From the NCBI GenBank assembly GCA_036756425.1, contig DAIOLC010000008.1, positions 1 to 58,124 on the forward strand: 58,124 bases of DNA, read 5' to 3'. Below the pieces are notes generated by a model that was not told the DNA's origin, made no database searches, and was given only the letters and a program-made list of their open reading frames with translations. Origin of the DNA: UBA6115 sp012514225 (GTDB lineage Bacteria; Bacillota; Clostridia; Christensenellales; Aristaeellaceae). Both the position numbers and the translations under genes were made by a program. Shown one piece after another: positions 24,874 through 33,131 of the stretch. Numbering within the stretch: the first letter of the stretch is position 1; every line of letters starts with the position of its first letter.

Positions 24874-25902
24874 TTACTTGAAGAACTCGGCCACTTCCGC
24901 CGCGATGTTCTGGTGGAAGTCGACGCCACTCTCGCCGGTGCCGTCCAGCGTGACGATGGGCGCAACCAGGTCCGTCCAGAAGGGCACTTCGTTCCCCTTA
25001 AAGATCTCGTTGAGGTATTCCATGGTCTTGTAGGCTTCCTGGTACAGGGGCTGCGCGACAATCGCGGCGACCTTGCCCTGCTTGAGGTACTCGAGGTTGC
25101 CGACCGTGGCGTCCATGCCGACCAGCACCAGCTCGCCGTCCGCCTTGCCGGCCTTGGTCGCGGCGTCCGCCCAGGTAATGGGGCTGTTGCCGGTGGTGCC
25201 GAAGGCGCCGATCAGGTCCGGGTTCGCCTGGATGATGCCCAGGTTGATGGCGGTCGCCTGATCCGCGAAGCCGCCTTCCAGTTCGACAGGCAGCACCTTG
25301 ATCTTGGAGAGGTCGTACGTGCCGGCGGCCGCCAGCTCGTTCCAGGTGGCCACGAAGGATTCGGACGCGCTGTTCTCGGTCACGTTCTTCGTGTTCTGCG
25401 TCAGCGCCACGGAGCCTTCCTTGCCGTTGAGCTTCTCAGCCATCAGCTCCGCGACCTGCTTGCCGTACAGGACCGGGTCGCACGCCATGTTGAAGGTGAG
25501 GCCTTCCGGGGGATTGCCGTCGTCCTTCAGGAGTTTGAAGTGGGGCACGCCGACCACCACGTTCTGGGCGCCCAGGCTGGCGATGGTCTCAAACGCGCTG
25601 GAGTCGCCCGCCCACAGCAGGATGCCCTTGCCGCCTTCCGCGGCGAAAGCTTCCGCAGCCGCGTAGACTTCCGCGTTGTCCCCGCCTTCGGTGCCGATGA
25701 CGTTGACGTTCTTCCCGCGCTCATAGCCGAAGCTCTCCGCGGCTTTGAGGAAGCCCAGCTGCACGATGCGGTGGACCGGGTGGTTGGTGTTGGACATGCA
25801 GATTGCCACAGGATATTCGTCGGGCTTGTACTCCGCGGCCAGCGCCGCCGCCATGGAAAGGGTCAGGACCAGAGCCACCAGGATTGCGGTCAGTTTCTTC
25901 AT
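24874..25902 (-). CDS. Exported sugar-binding protein of a CUT2 ABC importer
   Basis: 342 residues, periplasmic-binding-protein type 1 fold. The N-terminus M-K-K-L with a hydrophobic core ends in A-A-L-A/A-E, a signal peptidase I site. There is no lipobox Cys, which is unusual for binding proteins of Gram-positive bacteria. The mature part has N-H-P-V-H-R and G-T-T-G-N-S-P-I-T-W-A-D in place of the usual ligand loops. It is the first gene of the importer operon, with a LacI-family regulator gene and operator immediately upstream. The ligand is unknown. Confidence 0.9.
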   Translation of the reverse strand: MKKLTAILVALVLTLSMAAALAAEYKPDEYPVAICMSNTNHPVHRIVQLGFLKAAESFGYERGKNVNVIGTEGGDNAEVYAAAEAFAAEGGKGILLWAGDSSAFETIASLGAQNVVVGVPHFKLLKDDGNPPEGLTFNMACDPVLYGKQVAELMAEKLNGKEGSVALTQNTKNVTENSASESFVATWNELAAAGTYDLSKIKVLPVELEGGFADQATAINLGIIQANPDLIGAFGTTGNSPITWADAATKAGKADGELVLVGMDATVGNLEYLKQGKVAAIVAQPLYQEAYKTMEYLNEIFKGNEVPFWTDLVAPIVTLDGTGESGVDFHQNIAAEVAEFFK

Positions 25903-25926
25903 TTAGTTGACGCCTCCTTTTATTTT

Positions 25927-25946
25927 TATCCCCCGAAGCGGGGATA
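25927..25946 (-). other. Hairpin just upstream of the binding-protein ribosome binding site
   Basis: TATCCCC and GGGGATA pair over a 6-base loop, ending some 13 bases before GGAGG of the binding-protein gene. Minus-strand transcription continues into A-rich sequence, so it is not a terminator; it may protect or modulate the leader RNA. Confidence 0.5.
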
Positions 25947-26080
25947 AGATGCGCTTTTTCCCGCCTGCCTTGTCGTGTGATGGGTGCCCGCCGGCGAACC
26001 CGCCGCGGCGCGAAAACGGGGAGCAATTCTACAGCTAAAAATGGACCGATGGGATTCCAACCGCTTTGGGTAATAGAAGG

Positions 26081-26098
26081 TGTGTAACCGGTAACGCA
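26081..26098. promoter_or_regulatory. LacI-family operator before the importer operon
   Basis: TGTGTAACCGGTAACGCA is an 18-base imperfect palindrome (14 of 18 symmetric) centred on CCGG. Its core matches the shape of known LacI-family sites such as that of E. coli GntR (ATGTTACCGGTAACAT). It lies about 30-45 bases downstream of the predicted start of transcription. A repressor bound there would block elongation. The lacI gene ends 138 bases away. Confidence 0.65.
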
Positions 26099-26133
26099 AT
26101 CGCTTAAACGCAATTATCAGCCTATCTGCGCGG

Positions 26134-26162
26134 ATGATACTGCGAAAGGCTCTGGTTGTCAA
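26134..26162 (-). promoter_or_regulatory. Sigma-A-like promoter of the first ABC importer operon
   Basis: TTGACA (26157-26162) and TATCAT (26134-26139) are separated by exactly 17 bases. Transcription should start near 26127 and give a 225-base leader before the binding-protein gene. Confidence 0.75.
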
Positions 26163-26235
26163 GTCGCCGGAGCCCGGCGGTTGATTGTTTTTTGTTTGCT
26201 TTTCTGGACTTTCCTTGCTGGGGCGATAATCCGGC

Positions 26236-27258
26236 TCAGTACAGGTCCAGGTTGCTGGCCATGACGATCTGCGGGGAAATCAGGGTCGTATCGCTGACGG
26301 AGAGGTCCTCGGCGATGGCCTGGTAAAGCAGCCTTAAGCCGAGTTTCCCCTGCTGGTACTGGTCCTGGAAGATGGTCGCGCTGACGACTCCGTCCCGGAT
26401 ATACGGCCTCAGCTCCCCGTAGACATCCGAGGTGATGATGCAGATCTCCCCCGCCCTGCCGTGCTCGCACACCGCGCGCAGGATGGACCTGGAGTTGAAG
26501 GAATTGACGTAAATCCCCCCCAGGTCCGGGTACTCCGCGAGGATCCGGACCGTTTCCCGGTAGGCCAGTCCCTCGTCGTCGTAATGGCAGCAGACCGCTT
26601 CCAGCTTCAGCGGGCAGGCCGCCAGCTGCTCCTTGAAGCCGGCGACGATTTCCTCGTGGATGCCCCGCTTTTCGTCGCCGCCGGTCGCGATGACGACCGG
26701 CCTGCTCCGGTCGCCCATGCGGAAAATCAGTTCGGCCGCCGTCCTGCCCGCCACCCTTCCGTTGTAGCGGACGCAGAACTTCCGGAGCTCGGGCTCGATG
26801 TCGCTGACGATGGTGGCGACCGTGACCCCGCCTTTCCGCAGCAGCTCGAACCCTTTCGCGTACCGGCCGCAAACGAGCGCCCCGTCATACTTTTCCCGGG
26901 CGATGTGTGCCAGCAGGTTCTCCAGGTAGCCCAGCCCCCCGGGCGAGTTGGAACCGCCCTGGTCGAAGCGGAAAAAATCGACCGCGATATTGTAATCGAC
27001 CAGCTCCGCGTAGGCGTCCTGCGTCCCGCGGACAAACTCGTTGTGGAACTCCGGAAAGCTGGTGAAGGCGACGACAGCGATGCGCACCGCGCGCCGGGAC
27101 AGCGAGCGCGCCAGAAAATTCGGCTTGAAATCCATCCGGCTGACCGCTTCCATCACGCGCGTCCTGGTCTTCTCGCTGACCCGCCCCTTGCCGGACAAGG
27201 CGCGGTTCACGGTCGCCGTCGAGATGTTCAGCTCTTTGGCGATGTCATAAATCGTCAC
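26236..27258 (-). CDS. LacI-family transcriptional regulator
   Basis: 340 residues from GTG 27258. The helix-turn-helix is at the very start (I-Y-D-I-A-K-E-L-N-I-S-T-A-T-V-N-R-A-L), followed by the hinge K-P-N-F-L-A-R-S-L and a sugar-binding core. The GTG has no good ribosome binding site. Four codons upstream, ATC at 27270-27268 begins I-K-K-R-V-T-I-Y-D-I-A-K, the normal N-terminus for this family, with GGGGA 6 bases ahead, so an ATC start is possible. It likely represses the adjacent importer operon through the operator at 26081-26098 and responds to a sugar or sugar phosphate. Confidence 0.92.
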   Translation of the reverse strand: MTIYDIAKELNISTATVNRALSGKGRVSEKTRTRVMEAVSRMDFKPNFLARSLSRRAVRIAVVAFTSFPEFHNEFVRGTQDAYAELVDYNIAVDFFRFDQGGSNSPGGLGYLENLLAHIAREKYDGALVCGRYAKGFELLRKGGVTVATIVSDIEPELRKFCVRYNGRVAGRTAAELIFRMGDRSRPVVIATGGDEKRGIHEEIVAGFKEQLAACPLKLEAVCCHYDDEGLAYRETVRILAEYPDLGGIYVNSFNSRSILRAVCEHGRAGEICIITSDVYGELRPYIRDGVVSATIFQDQYQQGKLGLRLLYQAIAEDLSVSDTTLISPQIVMASNLDLY

Positions 27259-27382
27259 CCGCTTTTTGATGGAGCATCCCCGCTTTCTGACCCTTGTTCC
27301 CGGCCGCTGACCGGCGCCCTGCGGTCAGCGGAAGGGGTTGTTTATTAATGACATCCTACCATAAACCGCTTTCCGGGAACAG

Positions 27383-27442
27383 AAAAAACACCCGGACGGC
27401 GAAGGGAGCGGCCCCGTCTGATTCCCTTCGCGGTTCGGGCGT
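27383..27442 (-). terminator. Terminator of the dehydrogenase operon
   Basis: After the SDR at 27488 the minus strand forms a long hairpin: ACGCCCG with CGGGTGT, an internal bulge, then GCGAAGGGA with TCCCTTCGC. It is followed immediately by TTTTTT. It separates the acyl-CoA operon from lacI. Confidence 0.85.
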
Positions 27443-27487
27443 TTGCGCACAGAGGAGGAAAGGTCGGCAAATGAACGAAGCGTCTTG

Positions 27488-28228
27488 TCAAATCATCGCG
27501 ATTCCGCCGTTGACGTCCACGCACGCGCCGGTGATGTAGGACGCGTAGTCGCTCGCCAGGAAGAGGCAGGCGCCGGCCACGTCGTCGCCGTTCCCGATGC
27601 GGCCGAGCGGGACCGAAGCGGGGTCGTACCCAAAGTCCCTGGTCATGTCCGTGGCAATCAGGCCCGGTGAAACGGTGTTGACGCGGATTTGATGCTTTGC
27701 CCCTACTTTCGCCAGGCTTTTGCTCAGCGCCAGCACCGCCGCCTTCGAGGCGGGATAATCGGGCGAGACGACCAGACCGCCGGAGCGCGCCGCCTGGGAC
27801 GACAGGTTGACGATGCAGCCGCCGCCCTGCCGCTGCATGGCGCGGAACGCCTCCCGGCACAGGAAGAACAGCCCTTTCACGTTGATGTCAAAGGTGAAAT
27901 CCCACTGCTCCTCCGTCACTTCATACAGGCCGCCCAGGCGGGACACGCCGGCGCAGTTCACAAGGACGTCCAGCCGGCCCATCCCTTCCACCGCCGACTG
28001 GACGATTCGCTTCACGGTCGCCTCGTCCCGCAGGTCGCCCGCGATGGCCAGGGGCTCCAGGCCCGTTTGCGAATGGATGTCCCGGGAGAGCGCCTTCAGG
28101 CTCTCTTCGCGCAGGTCGGTCACCGCCACGGCCCTGGCCTGGTGGCTTGAGAACATCCGGGCGCAGGCCGCGCCGATTCCGCCCGCCGCGCCCGTAATCA
28201 GGACGGTTTTGCCCTCCAGCGTGAACAT
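27488..28228 (-). CDS. SDR-family oxidoreductase (FabG-like)
   Basis: 246 residues. T-G-A-A-G-G-I-G binds the cofactor. N-C-A-G, the Ser of N-L-S-S-Q and Y-P-A-S-K complete an intact active site. The start is two bases after the malic enzyme stop, so it is the last gene of the acyl-CoA operon, closed by the terminator at 27383-27442. It resembles 3-oxoacyl-ACP reductases but the operon points to a sugar-acid or hydroxyacid substrate. Confidence 0.92.
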   Translation of the reverse strand: MFTLEGKTVLITGAAGGIGAACARMFSSHQARAVAVTDLREESLKALSRDIHSQTGLEPLAIAGDLRDEATVKRIVQSAVEGMGRLDVLVNCAGVSRLGGLYEVTEEQWDFTFDINVKGLFFLCREAFRAMQRQGGGCIVNLSSQAARSGGLVVSPDYPASKAAVLALSKSLAKVGAKHQIRVNTVSPGLIATDMTRDFGYDPASVPLGRIGNGDDVAGACLFLASDYASYITGACVDVNGGIAMI

Positions 28229-28230
28229 CG

Positions 28231-29403
28231 TTACACCCTGGCCACGCCGGAATCCCGGGCGGCCTTGGCGACCGCCTGGCCGACCGCCTCGCCCAGCCCC
28301 GGGTCGAACGCGTTGGGCACGATGAAGGTGTCGCTCAGCTTGTCGCCCACGAAGTCCGCGATGGCGTGCGCGGCGGCGATTTTCATTTCCTCGTTGATAT
28401 CCGAGGCGCGCACGTCCAGGGCGCCGCGGAAGATGCCGGGGAAGGCCAGCACGTTGTTGATCTGGTTGGGGAAGTCGCTGCGGCCGGTGCCGACGATAGC
28501 AGCGCCGGCTGCGAGGGCTTCCTCGGGGAAGATTTCAGGCGTCGGGTTGGCCATCGCCAGCACGATTGCGCCCTTGTTCATGCTCCTGACCATGTCGGCA
28601 GTGAACAGGCCGGGCCCGGACAAGCCAATCAGCACGTCCGCGCCCGCCGCCGCGTCGGCCATCGTGCCTTTCAGGCGGCGCTTGTTCGTGATGTTTGCAA
28701 TGGCCAGCTTGGAGCTGTCCATCCCTTCCTGGCGCTCCGGGTGCAGGATACCCCTGCGGTCGCAAAGGATAACGTCGTCGACCTCCATGGACAAGAGGAG
28801 CTTCGTCACGGCCACGGCGGCCGCCCCGGCCCCGCTGACGGCCACCCGGATGCCGCGGAAATCCTTTTTGACCAGCTTGAGCGCGTTGATGACGCCCGCC
28901 AGCGTGACCACGGCGGTGCCGTGCTGGTCGTCATGGAAAATCGGGATGTCGCAGACCTCCTTGAGCCGGCGCTCGATTTCAAAGCACCGCGGGGCGGCGA
29001 TATCCTCCAGGTTGACCCCGCCGAAGCTGCCGGCGATGAGGCGCACGACGTTGACGATTTCGTCCACGTCCTTGCTGCGGACGCACAGGGGGAAGGCGTC
29101 CACGTCGGCGAAGGACTTGAACAGCACGCATTTCCCCTCCATGACGGGCATGCCGGCTTCCGGCCCGATGTCGCCAAGTCCGAGCACCGCGGTCCCGTCG
29201 GTCACCACCAGCACGAGATTGCCCCGGCGCGTGTACTTGTAGGATAAATCGACGTTATCGCTGATTTCCAGGCAGGGGTTCGCGACGCCCGGCGTGTAGG
29301 CAACCGACAAGTCGTGCTGGTTCCGGACGGGCACCCGGCTGACGACTTCGATTTTGCCGCCCCAGCGCTCATGCATCTGCAGGGATTCCTGTTTGATGTC
29401 CAT
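28231..29403 (-). CDS. NAD(P)-dependent malic enzyme
   Basis: 390 residues, the short bacterial form. The N-terminal malic domain has S-V-A-Y-T-P-G-V-A and the catalytic Lys region G-K-C-V-L-F-K. F-H-D-D-Q-H-G-T-A carries the metal Asp pair and G-A-G-A-A-A-V-A is the cofactor motif. N-P-T-P-E-I-F-P-E lies near the active site. It decarboxylates malate to pyruvate and reduces NAD(P). The ATG at 29403 follows AGAAGG and is preferred over a TTG at 29421. Its presence in an operon with a 2-oxoacid dehydrogenase suggests it feeds pyruvate or recycles NAD(P)H for that complex. Confidence 0.95.
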   Translation of the reverse strand: MDIKQESLQMHERWGGKIEVVSRVPVRNQHDLSVAYTPGVANPCLEISDNVDLSYKYTRRGNLVLVVTDGTAVLGLGDIGPEAGMPVMEGKCVLFKSFADVDAFPLCVRSKDVDEIVNVVRLIAGSFGGVNLEDIAAPRCFEIERRLKEVCDIPIFHDDQHGTAVVTLAGVINALKLVKKDFRGIRVAVSGAGAAAVAVTKLLLSMEVDDVILCDRRGILHPERQEGMDSSKLAIANITNKRRLKGTMADAAAGADVLIGLSGPGLFTADMVRSMNKGAIVLAMANPTPEIFPEEALAAGAAIVGTGRSDFPNQINNVLAFPGIFRGALDVRASDINEEMKIAAAHAIADFVGDKLSDTFIVPNAFDPGLGEAVGQAVAKAARDSGVARV

Positions 29404-29417
29404 GCTTCGACCTTCTT

Positions 29418-30803
29418 TCAATACAATTTGTGAACGCTCAGACCCTCCAGGTCGTGAGCCGCCTCGAGGATGATTTCGCTGACGGAGGGGTGAGGGAAGA
29501 TGGCCGACGCCAGCTCCTCATCCGTGGCCTCGGCGCGCATCGCGAGCGAAATCCCCGCGATCAGCTCCGTCACGCCGGGCCCCGCGAGGTGCGCGCCCAG
29601 CAACTCGCCCGTGGCCGCTTCCGACAGGATTTTCGCCGTCCCGAGCGACTGGCCGTGAATCATGCTCCTGCCGTTGGCAGAGACGGGGAATACGCCGGTA
29701 CGGGCTTTCATTCCCCGGCCGCGCGCCTGTTCCTCCGTCAGCCCGATGGCGGCGATTTCCGGGGATGTGTATACGCAGACGGGGACCGCGTCGTAGCGCA
29801 TCGCCGCCGGCTTGCCCGCCAGCGCGTCCGCCGCCGTCAGCCCCTGCGCGGTCGCCACGTGCGCCAGCTGCTGCTTCCCGGTGATATCGCCAATCGCGTA
29901 AATCCCCTTCACGTTCGTCCGCATCTGCTCGTCCGTGGGGATGTAGCCGGCCGCGTCCACGCGCACGCCGGCCGTTTCCAGGCCGATGTCCCGGGTGTTG
30001 GGTTTCCGCCCGGTGGCAATCAGGACAAGTTCTGACAGCACGGTTTTTTCCTGGCCGTTTACAAGGTAGGCCGTGGAGACGGCCTGGTCCTTCCTTTCGA
30101 ACCCCTGAACCCGGGCGCCGGTGATGATTTTGGCGTTCTGCCGCTGCATCGAGCGCGTCACCGCCGCCACGGTGTCCGGGTCGAACCCGGCGAGCGCCTG
30201 CGGCAGCGCCTCCAGAACCGTCACAGGGATGTCCAGCTGCGAGAACAGGGTGGCGAACTCCATGCCGATGACGCCGGCGCCCACGATCGTTACGGAGGCG
30301 GGCGCGGCCGTCAGCGAAAGAAGGCCGTCGGAGTTCAGAATGCCCGGCAGATCCGCGCCGGGCAGCGGCAGCGCGGCCGGGCGCGAACCGGTCGCCAGGA
30401 TGATGGAAGGCGCGGTATAAACCTCGCCCTGCGCGCGAACCTCATGGGGAGAGACCAGTTCCCCCCTCGCGGGAATCACGGTGACGCCCGCGCCCTTGAG
30501 GAGGGCGGCGACGCCGCCGCGCAGGCGGTCGACGATTTTGTCCTTCCGCGCGGCCGCCTTCTGGTAGTCGAACCGCAGGTTGTCGCAAAGAACGCCGGTT
30601 TCGGCGCCGTTCTTCGCGTGCTGGTACAGCGCGGACGCGTGCAGCAGGGCTTTTGTCGGGATGCATCCCCGGTTCAGGCAGACGCCGCCCACCTTGTCCT
30701 GCTCGATCAGCGCGACCCGGCTGCCCCTCCTGGCGGCGCGTATCGCCGCCGCGTATCCCCCCGGGCCGCCGCCCAGCACAATCAAGTCAAAGCTTTGCAT
30801 CAT
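29418..30803 (-). CDS. lpdA: Dihydrolipoyl dehydrogenase (E3)
   Basis: 461 residues. FAD site G-G-G-P-G-G-Y-A-A near the N-terminus, redox-active pair in G-G-V-C-L-N-R-G-C-I-P-T-K, NAD site G-A-G-V-I-G-M-E, second FAD site Y-A-I-G-D-I, and the C-terminal H-P-S-V-S-E catalytic His/Glu. It reoxidises the lipoyl arm of E2 with NAD. It begins 39 bases after E2 and is the only E3 in the window. Confidence 0.95.
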   Translation of the reverse strand: MMQSFDLIVLGGGPGGYAAAIRAARRGSRVALIEQDKVGGVCLNRGCIPTKALLHASALYQHAKNGAETGVLCDNLRFDYQKAAARKDKIVDRLRGGVAALLKGAGVTVIPARGELVSPHEVRAQGEVYTAPSIILATGSRPAALPLPGADLPGILNSDGLLSLTAAPASVTIVGAGVIGMEFATLFSQLDIPVTVLEALPQALAGFDPDTVAAVTRSMQRQNAKIITGARVQGFERKDQAVSTAYLVNGQEKTVLSELVLIATGRKPNTRDIGLETAGVRVDAAGYIPTDEQMRTNVKGIYAIGDITGKQQLAHVATAQGLTAADALAGKPAAMRYDAVPVCVYTSPEIAAIGLTEEQARGRGMKARTGVFPVSANGRSMIHGQSLGTAKILSEAATGELLGAHLAGPGVTELIAGISLAMRAEATDEELASAIFPHPSVSEIILEAAHDLEGLSVHKLY

Positions 30804-30842
30804 CGACCGGCTCCTTCCCAGGCTTTGTCGGTTATTGCCGCA

Positions 30843-32138
30843 TTACAGCAGCTTGTACGGGTTTTCGAGGTATTCCTTGACCCGGGCAAGGAACTGGGCC
30901 GCCGGCGCGCCGTCCACGAGGCGGTGGTCGTAGGAAAGGGTCAGTTTCATCACCGGATGGATTTCAACGCGGCCGTCGACCGCCACCGGCATGTCCGCGA
31001 TCCGGCCGACGGCGAGGATGCCCGCCTCCGGCGGGTTGATGATGGCCTCAAACTCGTCCAGGCCGAACATCCCGAGGTTTGAGAGGGTGAACGTCCCTCC
31101 GGCGTATTCCTCCGGAAGCAGCTGCCCCTCGCGGGCCTTCCTGGCCAGCGCGGCGGCCTGTTCCGACAGCATATGAAGTGTCATCGATTCGGCGCCATGC
31201 ACCACCGGCACGATCAAGCCGTCCTCCAGGGCAACGGCAATCCCGAGGTTCACGAAATTTTTCCGCCAGATTCCTTCGTCCGTCAGCTCGGCGTTCATCT
31301 GCGGGTAGTCCATCAGCGCGCGGACCGTCGCGAAGGCAATCAGGTCGTTGTAGCCGACGGACTTGTCAAGCGCTTCACGGGCTTCCCGCACCTTGTCCAT
31401 CCGGACGCTGATGCGGTGGGACGCCTGCGCGGTGACGTCCAGGCTGGCTTTCATCCGGTCGGCGATAATCTTGCGCATGCCGCGCATCGGCTGGAGATCC
31501 CGCTCTCCCGCCGCTGGCGCGGGCTTGCGGGCGGCGGCATGGAGGACGTCCTGCCGGACGACCTTCCCCCGCGCGCCTGTGCCGACGACCCCCTCCAGGG
31601 GGACGCCCGAAATGTCGGCCGTTTTCTTTGCCAGCGGCGTGGCACGGGGCGCAGCCGCGGCGGCCTGCAGGATATCCCGCTCGATGATGGTGCCGTCCGG
31701 CGCGCTTCCGGCAATGCTCTCATAGCCGACGCGAAGCTCCTCCGCCCGCATCCTTGCGCGGGGGGTGATGAACTTCCGCTGCCCCGGGGCGCCGGTCGCG
31801 CTGACCTGCTGCGCTTTTTCGGGAACAGGCTGGGGCGGGGGCGCGCCAGGGTCAGGGGCTTCGGGCGCCGCGTCCGCCAGCAGGGCGGACACGTCTTCGC
31901 CGGGCGCCCCGACAATCGCGATGGTTTCGGTGATGGGAACCGTCTCGCCCTCTTCCTTGACGATTTTCAGCAGCGTGCCCGAGACCGGCGCGTCGATGGT
32001 GATGGTCAGCTTGTCCGTTTCCATTTTAAACAGCGGCTGTCCCTCGGTCACGGCCCCGCCTTCGGGAACGAGCCACTCCAGGATCGTGCCCTCCGTCATC
32101 TGGAGGCCCTGCTTGGGCATGATAATCCGCTCTGCCAT
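30843..32138 (-). CDS. Dihydrolipoamide acyltransferase (E2) with tandem E3-binding domains
   Basis: 431 residues: one lipoyl domain (about 1-78, lipoylated Lys43 in M-E-T-D-K-L), a Pro/Ala linker, then two consecutive peripheral subunit-binding domains (about 124-157 and 166-199). The C-terminal catalytic domain carries H405-R-L-V-D409-G. E2 accepts the acyl group from E1 and passes it to CoA. Two subunit-binding domains could allow E1 and E3, or two different E1s, to dock at once; this matters because the window has two E1 pairs. TAGGAGG precedes the ATG, 9 bases after E1beta. Confidence 0.95.
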   Translation of the reverse strand: MAERIIMPKQGLQMTEGTILEWLVPEGGAVTEGQPLFKMETDKLTITIDAPVSGTLLKIVKEEGETVPITETIAIVGAPGEDVSALLADAAPEAPDPGAPPPQPVPEKAQQVSATGAPGQRKFITPRARMRAEELRVGYESIAGSAPDGTIIERDILQAAAAAPRATPLAKKTADISGVPLEGVVGTGARGKVVRQDVLHAAARKPAPAAGERDLQPMRGMRKIIADRMKASLDVTAQASHRISVRMDKVREAREALDKSVGYNDLIAFATVRALMDYPQMNAELTDEGIWRKNFVNLGIAVALEDGLIVPVVHGAESMTLHMLSEQAAALARKAREGQLLPEEYAGGTFTLSNLGMFGLDEFEAIINPPEAGILAVGRIADMPVAVDGRVEIHPVMKLTLSYDHRLVDGAPAAQFLARVKEYLENPYKLL

Positions 32139-32147
32139 AAAAACCTC

Positions 32148-33131
32148 CTACATACGGTACAGCACGGACTTCGCGGCCTCGACGATGTCCGCGACCTGGG
32201 GCACGACCGCGTTTTCCAGGCCCAGGTTGAAGGGGAGGGTGCACATTTTCGCGCCGACGCGCGCGGGTGGCGCGTCCAGGTACTTGAAGGCCTTTTCCGT
32301 CACCTGCGCGGCGATCTCCGTCCCGAAGCCCATCGTGCGGTGCGCTTCGTGCACCGTCACCAGGCGGCCGGTTTTCCTGACCGACTCGACGATGGTGTCC
32401 GTGTCGAGGGGAACCAGCGTACGCGGGTCGATGACCTCGGCCGAAATCCCCTCTTTTTCAAGCAAATCAGCGGCTTCCAGCGCTTTTCCGAGGTAGAGGT
32501 AGTTCCCCACGATGGTGACGTCCTTGCCCTCGCGCACGACGTTGCTTTTGCCGAAGGGTACGGAGAACTCCGGGTCGTCGGGCACCTCGCCCTTGGTCGC
32601 GTACAGCGCCTTGTGCTCGATGAACACGACCGGATTGTCGTCCCGGATGGCGGTCCGCAACAGCCCCGCGGCGTCCGCCGGTGTGGACGGGCAGACGACT
32701 TTCAGGCCGGGAATGTGCATCAGCAGGGATTCCACCGACTGCGAATGCTGGCCGGCGTTGCCCCGGCCGATGCCTTGCTGGCCGCGCACGACAAGCGGCA
32801 CCTTGACCTTGCCGCCGAACATGTAGCGCATCTTCGCGGCCTGGTTGAGAATCTGGTCCATCGCCAGGTAGAGGAAATCCATGTACATCAATTCGACGAC
32901 CGGGCGCATCCCGACGCTGGCCGCCCCCACGCCCGCCCCGACGAAGGTGTTTTCCGAAATGGGCGTGTTGCGGACGCGCTTGTCGCCGAACTCCTGCAGG
33001 AGGTCGCGGGTGCATCCAAAGATGCCGCCCTGTTCCGCGATGTCCTCGCCCATCAGGAAGACGTTCTGGTCCCGGCGCATCTCCTGCGCGAGCACGTCAC
33101 GGATTGCCACCGCATAGGTCTTGATACTCAT
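32148..33131 (-). CDS. 2-oxoacid (acetoin/pyruvate-type) dehydrogenase E1 beta, copy 2
   Basis: 327 residues with G-E-D-I-A-E-Q-G-G-I-F-G-C, G-A-G-V-G-A-A, Q-H-S-Q-S-V-E-S and E-V-I-D-P-R-T-L-V-P-L-D. Its ATG overlaps the TGA of E1alpha (ATGA), so the subunits are coupled. With E1alpha, E2 and E3 next to it, it forms a complete dehydrogenase complex that makes an acyl-CoA and NADH. It is similar along its length to copy 1 at 12268-13263. Pyruvate, acetoin and other short 2-oxoacids remain possible substrates. Confidence 0.94.
   Translation of the reverse strand: MSIKTYAVAIRDVLAQEMRRDQNVFLMGEDIAEQGGIFGCTRDLLQEFGDKRVRNTPISENTFVGAGVGAASVGMRPVVELMYMDFLYLAMDQILNQAAKMRYMFGGKVKVPLVVRGQQGIGRGNAGQHSQSVESLLMHIPGLKVVCPSTPADAAGLLRTAIRDDNPVVFIEHKALYATKGEVPDDPEFSVPFGKSNVVREGKDVTIVGNYLYLGKALEAADLLEKEGISAEVIDPRTLVPLDTDTIVESVRKTGRLVTVHEAHRTMGFGTEIAAQVTEKAFKYLDAPPARVGAKMCTLPFNLGLENAVVPQVADIVEAAKSVLYRM

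Larger units (their letters stand above)
25903..26235. other. Regulatory gap between lacI and the importer operon
   Basis: No gene is visible in these 333 bases. They hold a strong minus-strand promoter (26134-26162), a GntR/LacI-type operator (26081-26098), direct repeats of ATTGCGTT 14 bases apart beside it (26094-26115), and a hairpin close to the binding-protein ribosome binding site (25927-25946). Confidence 0.7.

Noticed and set aside
26163..26177. Terminator after lacI
   Set aside because: CGCCGG-GCT-CCGGCG forms a short hairpin but is followed on the minus strand by ACTTGACA, the promoter -35, not a U-run.
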